Origin: Undibacterium sp.
GTDB taxonomy: Bacteria; Pseudomonadota; Gammaproteobacteria; Burkholderiales; Burkholderiaceae_D
Reading direction: 5' to 3'
Length of the DNA: 64,000 nucleotides
Assembly: GCA_030645915.1 (NCBI GenBank)
Contig: JAUSNO010000010.1
Span: 1-64,000 of the forward strand
Below the pieces are notes generated by a model. The model was not told the DNA's origin. It ran no database searches and was given only the letters and a program-made list of their open reading frames with translations. The position numbers were made by a program, and so were the translations under genes. This document shows positions 17,730 to 27,407 of this stretch, piece after piece (within the stretch, counting starts at the first letter, position 1; each line of letters opens with the position of its first letter).

Positions 17730-18607
17730 GCTGCCAGCTCCTGACTTGAGTCAAGAGCCGCGTAGCGCCGCGACATCAAGGCCTCCTCCAGACTAGGTTC
17801 AGTCATTAGCGCGCCCTGACAGGGTGAATGCGGATGCGCCATACGTAAATTGACATTGCTGCCGCTGCGCTGCGCATGCAGGACCTGTACTTTATCCTTC
17901 AAAACATCATATTGTTCATTGCCAACCTGGGCTGACCAGATCTGGCCGCGGGCTTTATCCAATATCAATTCAGGTGTTTCAAATGCGATCAGTTTGCCAT
18001 TGCGCATGATCGCCAGCTGGCTGGCGATGCTTTCTACATCAGAGACAATATGGGTGGACATAATCACTAATTTCTTGAATCCCAATTCTGATAACAGATT
18101 GCGAAACCGCAGGCGCTCTTCCGGGTCCAGACCGGCAGTGGGTTCATCGACAATGAGAATGTCAGGATCATTCAATAAGGCTTGCGCAATGCCGAGGCGA
18201 CGCCGCATCCCGCCCGAGAATGTCGAAGCGGGCCGGTGCGCATGATCGTGCAGATTCACCAGCTCGAGTAAATGCCGGATCCGGGCGGCATCGCGTACGC
18301 CTTTGAGCGCGGCAAAATACTGCATGAACTCTAACGCGGTCAGGTTCGGATAAATGCCAAAATCCTGCGGCAAAAACCCCAGACTCCGGCGAATCTCGTT
18401 GGGGTTTTTGACGATGTCTACACCACGGAACAAGATCTGCCCGCTGCTGGGACGCGTCAGCGTCGCGATCATCTGCATCAGCGTGGTCTTGCCAGCACCG
18501 TTATGCCCGATCAAGCCGAGCACGCCAGGCATCAGATCAAGCGACACGTCATTCACCGCAGTCACGTTCTTGCCAAAAGTTTTCACCACATTGCGAATTT
18601 CAAGCAT
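17726..18607 (-). CDS. ABC transporter ATP-binding protein
   Basis: The 293-residue product has Walker A GHNGAGKT near 34-41, the signature FSGGMRRRLG near 130, Walker B ILIVDEPTAGLD near 150 and a switch histidine in STHIVSD. The close spacing and the C-terminal domain of about 80 residues fit CcmA/DrrA-type exporters. It is translationally coupled to the permease. No regulator is adjacent. Confidence 0.93.
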   Translation of the reverse strand: MLEIRNVVKTFGKNVTAVNDVSLDLMPGVLGLIGHNGAGKTTLMQMIATLTRPSSGQILFRGVDIVKNPNEIRRSLGFLPQDFGIYPNLTALEFMQYFAALKGVRDAARIRHLLELVNLHDHAHRPASTFSGGMRRRLGIAQALLNDPDILIVDEPTAGLDPEERLRFRNLLSELGFKKLVIMSTHIVSDVESIASQLAIMRNGKLIAFETPELILDKARGQIWSAQVGNEQYDVLKDKVQVLHAQRSGSNVNLRMAHPHSPCQGALMTEPSLEEALMSRRYAALDSSQELAA

Positions 18608-19065
18608 GTCATTTCCTTTAGGGGTACTGGCACGATGAAATAGTGCCGTCTTTGATTGATGGCGTCACATTATTAGCAATTTCCTGCGCGTGGCTTTGAA
18701 ATGAGATGAAACGTGCATTCATCGGTGCAGATGGTCAATTGGAGGAATTAGCCGGAATGATTCATCTGCCTTGCTCTTCCATGAATGTGCGCTACAGCAT
18801 TGGCAATCAGTTGCAATGATCTCCAATTTATCCGACACCACAAGGACTGATCGGCTTGATATTTATCAATCCAGACAGAGCTAAATTCCGGTGATGGAAA
18901 GACCGCAGAAAAGCGCGGAAATTATTGACCGCAGGGTAAATCAAGAAGCGTTGTTCAATGATGACAAATGCTGGTAACGGCAGCGTATTAAATGTTTAAA
19001 TGCGTGCTGGGCCTTATTTCCCAGAGGTACAATATTGGTTTAGGAAATAACCATACGCTTGGCCC
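18608..19065. other. Intergenic region of 458 bases
   Basis: It holds the divergent starts of the ABC operon and the K+ channel gene. A 37-codon frame (18706-18819, plus) is present but has no ribosome-binding site or recognisable family. No repeat or RNA was recognised. Confidence 0.5.
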
Positions 19066-20154
19066 ATGCAGACTTCAGACAAATCCATCTCGGCCACCGT
19101 AGCGCAGATCCAGCCAGCCGTCGCGGGATCGAATGCACAGTTATGGCGGATCATGGCGCGCATAGGCTGGGCGGCCCTGATACTTTTCATCCTGATTTTC
19201 ATTGGCGCACTGGGCTTTTATATTATTGGTGCTGACAAGGCAAACTGGGAAGACGCCATTTACATGACGCTCATCACCATCTCTACTGTCGGCTATGGTG
19301 AGGTGGTGCCACTCACTACCTTTGGTGCCAAAATATTCGCCGGCGTGATCAGCATTTCCGGCTTAGGCGTGCTGACCTTTCTGTTTACCAGTTTGACTGT
19401 GTTCTTTCTTGAAAAGGACCTCGATTATTCCTTGCGGAGACGACGAATGGAAAAACGTATCAAAAAATTGCGACAACACTTTATCGTTTGTGGCTTCGGG
19501 CGCGTGGGTCGCAATGTGGCACAGGAGTTACAAAAAACAGGACGTCATTTTGTCGCGATCGATCCGGAACAATCCAATTTTGAAGAGCATCTGGACAAAT
19601 TCCCGGGATTGCTTTATCTGCACGGTGATGCCTCGGACGATGATCTTTTGCTCGGAGCCGACATCATGGATGCGCGCGGCTTATTTGCCGTGACCGGCGA
19701 CGATTCACGCAATTTGATGATCATCATTACGGCCAAGCAGATTAACCCTCGATTGCGGATAGTGGCGCGCGCCCACGAAATACGCAATGTTGAAAAAATG
19801 CGCAAGGCCGGCGCTGACGAAATCATCTGCCCTGACTTTACCGGTGGCATGCGCATGGCATCGGCCATGATACGTCCACACGTGGTGGGTTTTCTCGACG
19901 AAATGCTGAAGACGGAACAACACTTGCGCGTAGAAGAAGTCACAACACCGATCCGCTTTCAAGCTACCCAGATAGGCAACCTGCAATTACGCAGCGCCAA
20001 TTACATCCTGCTGGCGGTGCGCGCCGAAACTGGCTGGACCTTCAATCCCAACGACGACTACCTGCTCTGCGCGGGGGATGTCATTGTCGCGATGGCCAGC
20101 CCTGAGGGGCGGACTGAAATTGAAACATATCTGATGCAAATGTCTACCAGATGA
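19066..20154 (+). CDS. Two-helix potassium channel with RCK (TrkA-N/TrkA-C) domains
   Basis: A 362-residue protein. Two membrane helices (about 32-57 and 92-115) flank a pore loop carrying the K+ selectivity filter TVGYGE. A cytoplasmic RCK domain follows, with a Rossmann start FIVCGFGRVGRNVA near 139 and an acidic Asp in the second strand, and then a TrkA-C-like end. This is the MthK/Kch-type architecture of a ligand-gated K+ channel. No voltage-sensor helices are present. ATG at 19066 is the first in-frame start. Confidence 0.93.
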   Translation: MQTSDKSISATVAQIQPAVAGSNAQLWRIMARIGWAALILFILIFIGALGFYIIGADKANWEDAIYMTLITISTVGYGEVVPLTTFGAKIFAGVISISGLGVLTFLFTSLTVFFLEKDLDYSLRRRRMEKRIKKLRQHFIVCGFGRVGRNVAQELQKTGRHFVAIDPEQSNFEEHLDKFPGLLYLHGDASDDDLLLGADIMDARGLFAVTGDDSRNLMIIITAKQINPRLRIVARAHEIRNVEKMRKAGADEIICPDFTGGMRMASAMIRPHVVGFLDEMLKTEQHLRVEEVTTPIRFQATQIGNLQLRSANYILLAVRAETGWTFNPNDDYLLCAGDVIVAMASPEGRTEIETYLMQMSTR

Positions 20155-20202
20155 ATCGCCACAAGTTATCGCAAACGGTTGAACTGAAAAATCATCTTGC
20201 GT

Positions 20203-23200
20203 CTATGACGGGATGATAGGCAATTCGATGTAAAACACGGTTCCGCCGCCGGGATTGGCATGAAAGCCAATGCTTCCATTCATTTTTTCAATCATCTCTT
20301 TCGCAATTGCCAGGCCAAGACCGGTGCCATCCTTGGATCGCGTATCGGAGGCATCCGCTTGCGAAAATTTCTGAAAAATCCGTTCACCGAAATTGACAGG
20401 AATACCTGGACCCCGGTCCGCCACCTCTATCCTGAGGCGCTGGCTCTCCAATCTGGCAATGCGTATCTTCACGGTCTCGCCTTTGGGCGAATACTTGCAG
20501 GCATTTGACATCAAATTGGCCATGATTTGGGCGAACCTATCGGGATCTACCCGCAAGACCAGATTTGGCGCGTCACCGTCCAATGCTATCGCCACACCCA
20601 GCCTCTGCGCAAAGGAGAGATGCGATTCAAGTGCATCGGCGATCAGAGCCGGAAGCGGCAAAGTCTGGAAGTTAAAATTCATCATGTTCGCCTCAATTTT
20701 TTGCATGTCGAGCAAGTCATCAATCAGACGCGCCAAACGCTCGGCATTATTCAAGGCAATTTGCCCCAGCTTGGCAGCTGGTGGCGGCAATACCCCAGTG
20801 ACACCACCGACCATCAAGCCTAGCCCGCCACGAATCGCCGTCAGAGGCGTGCGCAGTTCATGACTGACCGTTGATACGAATTGGCTCTTCATTCGTTCCA
20901 CCCGTTTTTGCTCTGTCACATCACGCACAATCACAATGAACTTGCGTTGTCCGGCATCGGGAAAGGCGCTAAGCGACAATTCTGCCGAAAATTCACTGCC
21001 GTCAGCGCGCACCTGCTGTATTTCAAGGTCAATTTGTCCTTTTTTCGCAAACGTCGTATCTACCAAAGCTTGTTGCAGTTTCTGCGCATCGTCACCAGCG
21101 CAAAGTACGGCAAATGGCATCCCCGCCATTTGCTGCATGCTCCAGCCGAATAAGGCTAGGCCGGCACGATTGCAAGATTCGATTTTCCAATCCTTGTCTG
21201 CCGTCAGAATCACATCCGCAGCATTTTGCAAAATAGCGTGCAAACGTTCTGCAGTATCGCGGTTGAGCTGTTGCTGCGCCAGGAGCTCCTGTAAGCGAAC
21301 CGCGACTAAAGATTCCAGCCTGGTCTGATGACGCGTCAGACTGGCCACACGCCAGCGGTAAGCGCTGACAAGCATTCCTGCCACGAGCAGCACAATCAAG
21401 ACACGAAACCAGGCGGTTTGCCAGTACGGTGGCGGAATGGAGATCGTCAGCGTGGCTGCCTGCTCACTCCAGACACCCCTGTCATTCGCCGCCTTGACCT
21501 GAAACACATAATCGCCTGGATTAAGATTGGTGTAGGTTGCATTGCGGTGATCGGCATCGACTTCGACCCAGTCACGGTCAAAACCTTGAAGCCTGTATGC
21601 ATAACGATTTTTGGCGGGATCGGTAAAATGCAATGCAGCGAATTCAAGCGAGAATACAGACTCCTGCCGTAAGATACGGAGCGATTTTGGCGCTGTCACT
21701 GGCCCGACCAAGGTGACGTCGGAAGGCAACTGACCGTCTTTAAGTGAACGGTTAAAGACGCTGATGTCAGTAATCGCGATCTGTGGCGCGATGGAATTGC
21801 TGCGCACTGCATCGGGATAGACCGCAGTCATACCTTTGATGCCGCCGAAGTAAAGAACACCATCCCCCCCGCGGTAAGAGGCGCCGGCGAAACTATCCGA
21901 CAAACCATCGCTGACAGAATAGCGCTCAACCGTGCCCCGCTCTGGATCAAAACGAATCAGGCCGGCAACTGTACTGAGCCATAACTTTCCGCTGAGATCA
22001 CTTTCGATCGCCACAATTTTGGCCGCGCCGACGCTATCTTTTCCGGCGTAACCACGGATGCTGATACTGCCATCCTTTGCGGTGATAATTTCGTTCAATC
22101 CATTGTGCGTGCCGACCCACAAACGTCCGCTGGCATCCTGATGCAACGATGAGACATTGTCGTTGCTTAAACTGGCAGGATCGGCAGCGTCATGTCGGAA
22201 ATGACGAAACGTACCCTTGCTGACATCGAGCAAATCAAGTCCACCACCCACCCATTCAGCACCAGCCCACAAGCGCCCGCTTTTGTCTTGCAGGATGGTG
22301 GTGGTGCCTTTCACGTTGCGGCTGCTGGGGTCGGACGGATTGGGAGTGTAAGCGGTATAGGTATCCAAATGACTGTCATAACGAATCAGGCTATCGCCTG
22401 TACCTAACCACAAAATACCGGCATCGCCAGGTGCGATGGTATTGATGTAGTCATTGGCAGCATTGCCAAAATGCGAAACCTTGAACGGACCATCCGTCGC
22501 ATCAAGCCTGTTCAGGCCAACGGAGGTGCCCACCCACAACGGTCCTCCAGGTTGTTGATACAGGCTGTAGGCAATGTTATTACTCAACGCACCGGATCGC
22601 GTAGGGTCGGCGCGAAACTGTTTGATAATGGTATTGCTGACAGGATCAAACAACGTCACGCCAGTATTGCCGCTTAACCATAAGCGACCGCCCGGCGCGC
22701 CAGTGATGCGCTGCAGAGCGTTGTTAGGCCTTGGATTATCCCGATCGACATCGTAAGGAATAGTCCTGACGAAGCCCTTGCTATTGAGATTGGTCAACGC
22801 AATGCCGTCAGTAAACGACGCCGCCCACAGCATCCCGCCACGGTCATGCAAGACGGCACGGATATCGTCAGACGGCAGACTGTACGGGTCAGTTGCACGA
22901 TTCACGAAATGGGTAAATTTACTCGCACCCTTATCCCATCGAAGCAAGCCTGCCGACAAGGTCGCCACCCAGATCGTCCCGTTTCTATCGGGATAAATGC
23001 TGGTAACACGGCTGACCGGAGAATCAATCCTGCGCCGCTCCGACCAATCGCTTCCTGCCTTCCATTGCACCACGCCGTTTTCGGTGCCCATCCACAAAAT
23101 GTGCTGAGCATCGATGTGAAGTGAACGGACAATATTCAATTTTGGATCTGGCGCCTGCTCGGTATCCACCCTGTAATGGCGAAACTCGCTGGCACCGGGA

Positions 23201-23823
23201 GCCAGGTAATCAATTCCCGCCGGCCAGGTTCCAGCCCATACGCCACCTTGATCGTCAAGTGCAATTGCATTGAGATCGTTGGTTCCAAGACTGGTAGGGC
23301 GTGCCGGATCATGCGAATAAACGGTGAAGGTGCCAAGCGCCGGATCAAAATGCTGCAAACCACCCCAAGTCGCCAGCCACATTCCCGACTTTCCATCTGA
23401 AATAATCGCCTTGATGATGTGCTGGCTGTTTGAACCTGCAACCGGCAAAAAACGGGTAAAGTCCCCGCTCTCCGCATTAAAACGCGCCAGGCCATTTTGC
23501 GTACCAGCCCAGATGCGCCCTTCCTTATCCTCGAAAAGTGCGGACACCCGGTCATGCGGCAAACTACGCCCGTTCATCGGGGAATGCTGGAATTTTTCTG
23601 CCCGGTAGCCGTCGTAACGATAGAGGCCAGCGTTATTGGTGCCGATCCAGATAAAACCTTGGCGATCTTGTATCAGCGATAAGGTCGAGAGCTGATTCGC
23701 ACCAAACGTCGCAAGATGTTGAAAGCGCAACTCAGAAGTCGGCGCAGCGCTGGCCAAAGAGCAGGCCAACAAAAAAAGCAATGCGCCAATATGCTTCACA
23801 ACGTTTTTTAGGAAAATATTCAA
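20203..23823 (-). CDS. Giant two-component propeller sensor histidine kinase (no receiver domain)
   Basis: A 1206-residue protein: signal peptide (about 1-26), a long periplasmic stretch of repeats with the pattern (I/L)WxGTxxGLxR (about 45-690, compatible with two seven-bladed propellers), a Y_Y_Y domain to about 790, one membrane helix near 805-826, a PAS domain (about 855-970), HisKA with the phosphoacceptor in SHELRTPL near 988, and an HATPase domain with N-box NLMSNACKYSPKG near 1107 and G-box DGTGLGLA near 1164. Relatives often add a receiver and an AraC domain; this one stops after the ATPase. No response regulator is adjacent, so it is an orphan here. Confidence 0.95.
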   Translation of the reverse strand: MNIFLKNVVKHIGALLFLLACSLASAAPTSELRFQHLATFGANQLSTLSLIQDRQGFIWIGTNNAGLYRYDGYRAEKFQHSPMNGRSLPHDRVSALFEDKEGRIWAGTQNGLARFNAESGDFTRFLPVAGSNSQHIIKAIISDGKSGMWLATWGGLQHFDPALGTFTVYSHDPARPTSLGTNDLNAIALDDQGGVWAGTWPAGIDYLAPGASEFRHYRVDTEQAPDPKLNIVRSLHIDAQHILWMGTENGVVQWKAGSDWSERRRIDSPVSRVTSIYPDRNGTIWVATLSAGLLRWDKGASKFTHFVNRATDPYSLPSDDIRAVLHDRGGMLWAASFTDGIALTNLNSKGFVRTIPYDVDRDNPRPNNALQRITGAPGGRLWLSGNTGVTLFDPVSNTIIKQFRADPTRSGALSNNIAYSLYQQPGGPLWVGTSVGLNRLDATDGPFKVSHFGNAANDYINTIAPGDAGILWLGTGDSLIRYDSHLDTYTAYTPNPSDPSSRNVKGTTTILQDKSGRLWAGAEWVGGGLDLLDVSKGTFRHFRHDAADPASLSNDNVSSLHQDASGRLWVGTHNGLNEIITAKDGSISIRGYAGKDSVGAAKIVAIESDLSGKLWLSTVAGLIRFDPERGTVERYSVSDGLSDSFAGASYRGGDGVLYFGGIKGMTAVYPDAVRSNSIAPQIAITDISVFNRSLKDGQLPSDVTLVGPVTAPKSLRILRQESVFSLEFAALHFTDPAKNRYAYRLQGFDRDWVEVDADHRNATYTNLNPGDYVFQVKAANDRGVWSEQAATLTISIPPPYWQTAWFRVLIVLLVAGMLVSAYRWRVASLTRHQTRLESLVAVRLQELLAQQQLNRDTAERLHAILQNAADVILTADKDWKIESCNRAGLALFGWSMQQMAGMPFAVLCAGDDAQKLQQALVDTTFAKKGQIDLEIQQVRADGSEFSAELSLSAFPDAGQRKFIVIVRDVTEQKRVERMKSQFVSTVSHELRTPLTAIRGGLGLMVGGVTGVLPPPAAKLGQIALNNAERLARLIDDLLDMQKIEANMMNFNFQTLPLPALIADALESHLSFAQRLGVAIALDGDAPNLVLRVDPDRFAQIMANLMSNACKYSPKGETVKIRIARLESQRLRIEVADRGPGIPVNFGERIFQKFSQADASDTRSKDGTGLGLAIAKEMIEKMNGSIGFHANPGGGTVFYIELPIIPS

Positions 23824-24140
23824 TGGACTGTCTGCAAAAAACCTAAAAATTGATCATTCTACTGTGCCTTTTGAGATGCAAGGTGTCAACAACTTTTAAG
23901 TTAAACGTCAAGTCAATCAAAAAAATGCGGCCATTGACTGATGGATTTTTGGCATGGCTTGATGTTACCGATGTTGTACATTCAGGAGAAAATGAACAAT
24001 GGCGCCATGACGCCACTATTCGTTCCAAAGTCGCGCCGAATCTCATCCCGAATCTAATCCCAAATGTCGCCCTCTGGCATTGGCCTGCCATGTTAGCTGC
24101 TATGCTGTTGAACGTTCTAAACGATTAAGAAGGAATAGTG
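23824..24140. other. Intergenic region with a short tandem repeat
   Basis: Divergent promoter region of the sensor kinase and DUF1272 genes. It contains GAATCTCATCCC followed by GAATCTAATCCC, an imperfect 12-base tandem duplication near 24040-24063. Open frames on both strands here look non-coding. Confidence 0.45.
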
Positions 24141-24368
24141 ATGCTAGAGCTACGACCCAACTGTGAACAATGCGATTGTGATTTACCGCCTGCTTCTGAC
24201 TATGCACGCATATGCACCTATGAATGCACGTTCTGCGCCGACTGCACAGAAAACATCCTGCATGGCGTTTGCCCCAATTGCGGCGGCAATTTAGTAGTAC
24301 GCCCAATTCGCCCAGCGGCCAAATTGCTACAACATCCGGCATCCACAGTACGCATTCGCTCTAGCTAA
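24141..24368 (+). CDS. DUF1272 zinc-ribbon-like small protein
   Basis: A 75-residue protein with cysteine pairs CEQCDC, CTYECTFCADC and CPNCGG, matching the DUF1272 pattern MLELRPNCE..PNCGG..VRPIRP. It probably binds zinc; its role is unknown. ATG at 24141 follows GAAGGAATAGTG; the preceding GTG would add one residue. The EamA gene starts 33 bases downstream and may be co-transcribed. Confidence 0.9.
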   Translation: MLELRPNCEQCDCDLPPASDYARICTYECTFCADCTENILHGVCPNCGGNLVVRPIRPAAKLLQHPASTVRIRSS

Positions 24369-24401
24369 TCGAAATATCAGCGCCTATCATCCCATTTCAT
24401 C

Positions 24402-25313
24402 ATGCCAAAAACCATCCTCAGTGCGCGCCATATCATTACTGCGTTAATCGTCATATTTTTATGGGGAATGAATTTTGTCGTGATCAAAATCGGGCTAAAA
24501 GGGATACCGCCGTTCTTGCTGGGCGCCTTGCGCTTTATGCTGGTGGCCTTCCCTGCCATTTTATTTTTACCACGCCCCAAAGTGCCGCTAAAGTGGCTGC
24601 TTGCATATGCGCTGACGATCAGTCTGGGGCAATTTGCATTTTTGTTTTCTGCCATGGCGGTGGGTATGCCCGCGGGCCTCGCGTCTTTGGTTTTGCAGGC
24701 GCAGGCCTTTTTCACGGTCGGGTTTTCTGCACTGGTTTTTGGCGACAAATTACGTGCCGCCAATCTGCTTGGCATGCTGATCGCCAGTATTGGCCTGGCT
24801 TTGCTGGGAAGCGCGAGCCTCGCCAACTCTGCCAGCCACGTCACGTTGCTGGGTTTTGCATTAACGATTTGCGCCGCTATTTGCTGGGCAAGTGGTAACG
24901 TCATCAGCAAAAAAATCGGCCCGACTGCAGTACTCAGCCTGGTTGCCTGGAGCGCCCTGGTTCCTGTTCTGCCATTTTTCATGCTATCCGTATGGTTTGA
25001 AGGGCCAGATGTCATCACACATAGCTTGAGCAATTTATCGCTATCGTCCATCCTCACATTGGTCTATCTGGCGTTTGCTGCCACGCTGATCGGTTACACC
25101 TTATGGGGCAGATTATTGGCCAGCCTGCCGACGCATATGGTCGCACCGCTGACCTTGATGGTGCCGGTAGTCGGCCTGACCGCGGCCTGGGTATTACTTG
25201 ATGAAGCCTTGCAGACGAGTCAAATTTTAGGCGCGGCAATCGTGATGTGCGGCTTGCTGATCAATGTCTTTGGCCAGCGTCTAAGTGAAGGCATGCGCAG
25301 GCTATTCGGCTAA
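24402..25313 (+). CDS. eamA: EamA/DMT-family exporter
   Basis: A 303-residue protein with ten predicted membrane helices in two EamA repeats. The opening WGMNFVVIKIGLKGIPPF and the ending APLTLMVPVVGLTAAWVLLDEAL closely resemble E. coli EamA, an exporter of O-acetylserine and cysteine. The symbol reflects similarity and not tested transport. A terminator follows at 25368-25437. Confidence 0.85.
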   Translation: MPKTILSARHIITALIVIFLWGMNFVVIKIGLKGIPPFLLGALRFMLVAFPAILFLPRPKVPLKWLLAYALTISLGQFAFLFSAMAVGMPAGLASLVLQAQAFFTVGFSALVFGDKLRAANLLGMLIASIGLALLGSASLANSASHVTLLGFALTICAAICWASGNVISKKIGPTAVLSLVAWSALVPVLPFFMLSVWFEGPDVITHSLSNLSLSSILTLVYLAFAATLIGYTLWGRLLASLPTHMVAPLTLMVPVVGLTAAWVLLDEALQTSQILGAAIVMCGLLINVFGQRLSEGMRRLFG

Positions 25314-25367
25314 ATGAGCGCGCCGAGACTCACATCAGACCGATAGTCAATTGATAAAAGGGCACTT

Positions 25368-25437
25368 CCCGTCTGCCACTGCATAGAAATTTATTCTACT
25401 TATCTACTTATCTATTTATTGAGGCAGACGGGTTTTT
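25368..25437 (+). terminator. Terminator-like hairpin after eamA
   Basis: A perfect ten-base stem CCCGTCTGCC / GGCAGACGGG is followed by TTTTT. The loop is long (about 45 bases) and contains three near-identical 8-mers (CTACTTAT, CTACTTAT, CTATTTAT). Confidence 0.7.
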
Positions 25438-25456
25438 AGAGATTCCCGTTAAAACG

Positions 25457-25491
25457 GTAGGAGCAGCGTCGAAGCTCGCGGCGCCACTCCC
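25457..25491. repeat. REP-type GTAGGAGC hairpin
   Basis: GTAGGAGCAGCGTCGAAGC ... GCGGCGCCACTCC resembles the common proteobacterial REP hairpin that begins GTAGGAGCGGC. Only one copy was found in the window. It lies just downstream of the glycerophosphodiesterase gene. Confidence 0.4.
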
Positions 25492-25502
25492 AGCCAAGGA
25501 CG

Positions 25503-26669
25503 CTATTTCTTGAATGCAGTCACCGCTGCCCGCCCTACCGCCGGATCGTCGGTAAAGAAGCCGTCGATACCTGCCTTCAGATAGGCAGTAATTTCGGCAG
25601 CAGAATTGCCGCGTTGAGTCAGTGAAGCGACATCCGGCGCGCGCAGACTCACCGGCAGGAAAGGGTTTTCCGGGCGCAGGGTCCAGGTGTGTACTTTCAA
25701 GCCGGCCGCATGCGCGTCTACCACGAAGCTAGTCGTCGCGCCCAGTTCGTTATTGGTGTCACGCGGAATAATCACTTCCTTATATGGCGAAACGGCATCG
25801 GCATATTGCGCGATTTCTTTTAGACCGGCCGCTGTGACCAGATCAGCATAGCTGCGTGTGCTGCCGGCGGCGACGAAGTCATACGGGGCGTTACGCGGCA
25901 CGCCATTCACCGGCGGGTTCTTGGGGTTATCAATTAATTGCACCAGACGCATGTCGGTCATGCCACGCAACTCTTTCAGATTGCCAACTTCAAAGGACTG
26001 GATGAAGACTGCGGCGTTTTTGCCTTTATAACCGTTAGCGACCAGCTGGTCGATCAGGCGTTTTTCCAAGGCCAAGCCAATTGATTTGAAATAGGTCGGG
26101 TGCTTGGTTTCGGGGTAAATGCCGATCACGCGGTCTTTTTCCCTGGCTTGCTGTTTTACCAGGTCGATCACCTCTTGCAAAGTCGGAACCTCGAATTGCC
26201 CGTCGAAACTGGCATTCGCAGGACGATTTGCAGGAATGCGCTCCTTGGCGCGCAATGTCTTGATCTCGGCCAGTGTGAAGTCTTCGGTAAACCAGCCCGT
26301 GACGGGAATCCCGTCTATGGTTTTGGTCGCCTTGCGCGCGGCAAACTGCGCCAGCGTGGAAACATTGGTGGTGCCAGAAATCTCATTTTCATGACGCGCG
26401 ATCAGCACACCGTCCTTGGTGCTGACCAGATCGGGTTCGACGATATCGGCACCATCGTCAATCGCCTTCTGGTACGACGCTAATGTATGCTCGGGACGCA
26501 ACGCAGAAGCGCCACGGTGGCCGGTCACGGTCGGCAGCGGCGGCCAGGATACGCCGGGATTTTGATAGTCGACAAGATCGTTGCTACCACAAGCGCTCAG
26601 GCATAACGCGGTCACGGCGCTGCACAGCAAACGTGCAGTATGAATTGATAGGTTTGACACATTGTTCAT
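25503..26669 (-). CDS. glpQ: Glycerophosphodiester phosphodiesterase, lipoprotein
   Basis: A 388-residue protein with a lipoprotein signal ending LCLSAC (lipid-modified Cys near residue 27). The catalytic core starts GHRGASALRPEHTLASY (metal/catalytic His and Glu) and continues with EPDLVSTKDGVLIARHEN, typical of periplasmic GlpQ. It hydrolyses glycerophosphodiesters to glycerol-3-phosphate and alcohol. The C-terminal FFTDDPAVG matches the family. ATG at 26669 with GGAG eleven bases upstream is preferred to the longer frame from 26744. It probably acts at the outer membrane or periplasm. Confidence 0.93.
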   Translation of the reverse strand: MNNVSNLSIHTARLLCSAVTALCLSACGSNDLVDYQNPGVSWPPLPTVTGHRGASALRPEHTLASYQKAIDDGADIVEPDLVSTKDGVLIARHENEISGTTNVSTLAQFAARKATKTIDGIPVTGWFTEDFTLAEIKTLRAKERIPANRPANASFDGQFEVPTLQEVIDLVKQQAREKDRVIGIYPETKHPTYFKSIGLALEKRLIDQLVANGYKGKNAAVFIQSFEVGNLKELRGMTDMRLVQLIDNPKNPPVNGVPRNAPYDFVAAGSTRSYADLVTAAGLKEIAQYADAVSPYKEVIIPRDTNNELGATTSFVVDAHAAGLKVHTWTLRPENPFLPVSLRAPDVASLTQRGNSAAEITAYLKAGIDGFFTDDPAVGRAAVTAFKK

Positions 26670-26917
26670 GAAACCATACTCCAATAAGGATAACGAACGG
26701 AAGGGTGGGCTACGCGCGACCTTGCTCCAAGGCGCAAGACGCATGGCATTGCGACTGCTGCAAATTTAACAAGCTTGAATTACCGGATGATGACGAGACA
26801 AGAAGACACGAGACCAGCGGGACTTGATGCTGATGCAGGCAATGGAGATAGAGCGTGTGTGACAATCAACTGAGGCAGTTAACTCCAGGCTAATCGTCTG
26901 ATGCCAGTATTGATGAG

Positions 26918-27101
26918 ATTGAACCGAGAATTTCCATTAGGATTTGAGATGATGAGGGATGCATTTTTCGCGTCAGTTTTGTCGTGAATGAGGCGCTCAT
27001 GGCTAGCCATGAGCAACGAAAAATGGCAAAAGTGATCGAAAATGCGCCGTCAGCGCTCAAATAGCACCTTTGGTGCGTCTAATGGAAAATCTCGGTTTAA
27101 T
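26918..27101. repeat. Foldback element C, MITE-like
   Basis: A 184-base element with 23-base terminal inverted repeats (26918-26940 and 27079-27101, 21 of 23 positions, starting ATTGAACCGAGAATTTCC). A perfect 18-base palindrome CTCATGGCTAGCCATGAG (26996-27013) lies close to its midpoint. The arms between, such as GCATTTTTCG and CGAAAAATG, also pair. It abuts REP-like copy c. Confidence 0.75.
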
Positions 27102-27162
27102 ACGCAATCCTCGCGCGCCTCGTGGCACGATATTGGCCTGTAGGCCGCACAGGGATTGCGTG
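27102..27162 (+). repeat. REP-like palindrome copy c
   Basis: Arms ACGCAATCCTCGCGCG and CGCACAGGGATTGCGTG, with a centre containing GGCACGATA and GCCTG that matches copy g. It begins immediately at the right end of foldback element C. Confidence 0.7.
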
Positions 27163-27293
27163 ATTGATTTCGGAATTTTTAAAATCTATCTCCAGGGCGC
27201 ATACCTTGCGCGTCCTTGCAATACCGAAACAGCGCCCCGGCATGCGGCGCGATCCGCATCGTTATCTATCGGTTTTTAGATGCGTGAAAAACA

Positions 27294-27359
27294 AAGACGC
27301 ACTATCCATGCGGCTTAGCAGACAAAAACCTGCCAGAATGCCCATCGATAGTGCGTCTT
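27294..27359 (-). repeat. REP-like palindrome copy d
   Basis: A 17-base inverted repeat with one mismatch (AAGACGCACTATCCATG against CATCGATAGTGCGTCTT) spaced by about 32 bases. It lies 48 bases beyond the 3' end of thrC. Confidence 0.75.
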
Positions 27360-27407
27360 GCTGTCCCACCCATTCAAACTTAAAGGCGAAAGCCCCTCTT
27401 CAGCAAC

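Noticed and set aside
18706-18819. 37-codon plus-strand frame upstream of the K+ channel gene
   Set aside because: It reads like a protein fragment (RAFIGADGQLEELAG) but has no clear ribosome-binding site and no recognisable family; it could be a gene remnant.
23843-24128. Open frames on both strands between the sensor kinase and DUF1272 genes
   Set aside because: No ribosome-binding sites, no domain features, and partly made of short tandem repeats.
26918-27359. Candidate CRISPR or integron-like repeat array
   Set aside because: The repeats are palindromes of different types without regular spacers, and no cas or integrase gene is nearby.
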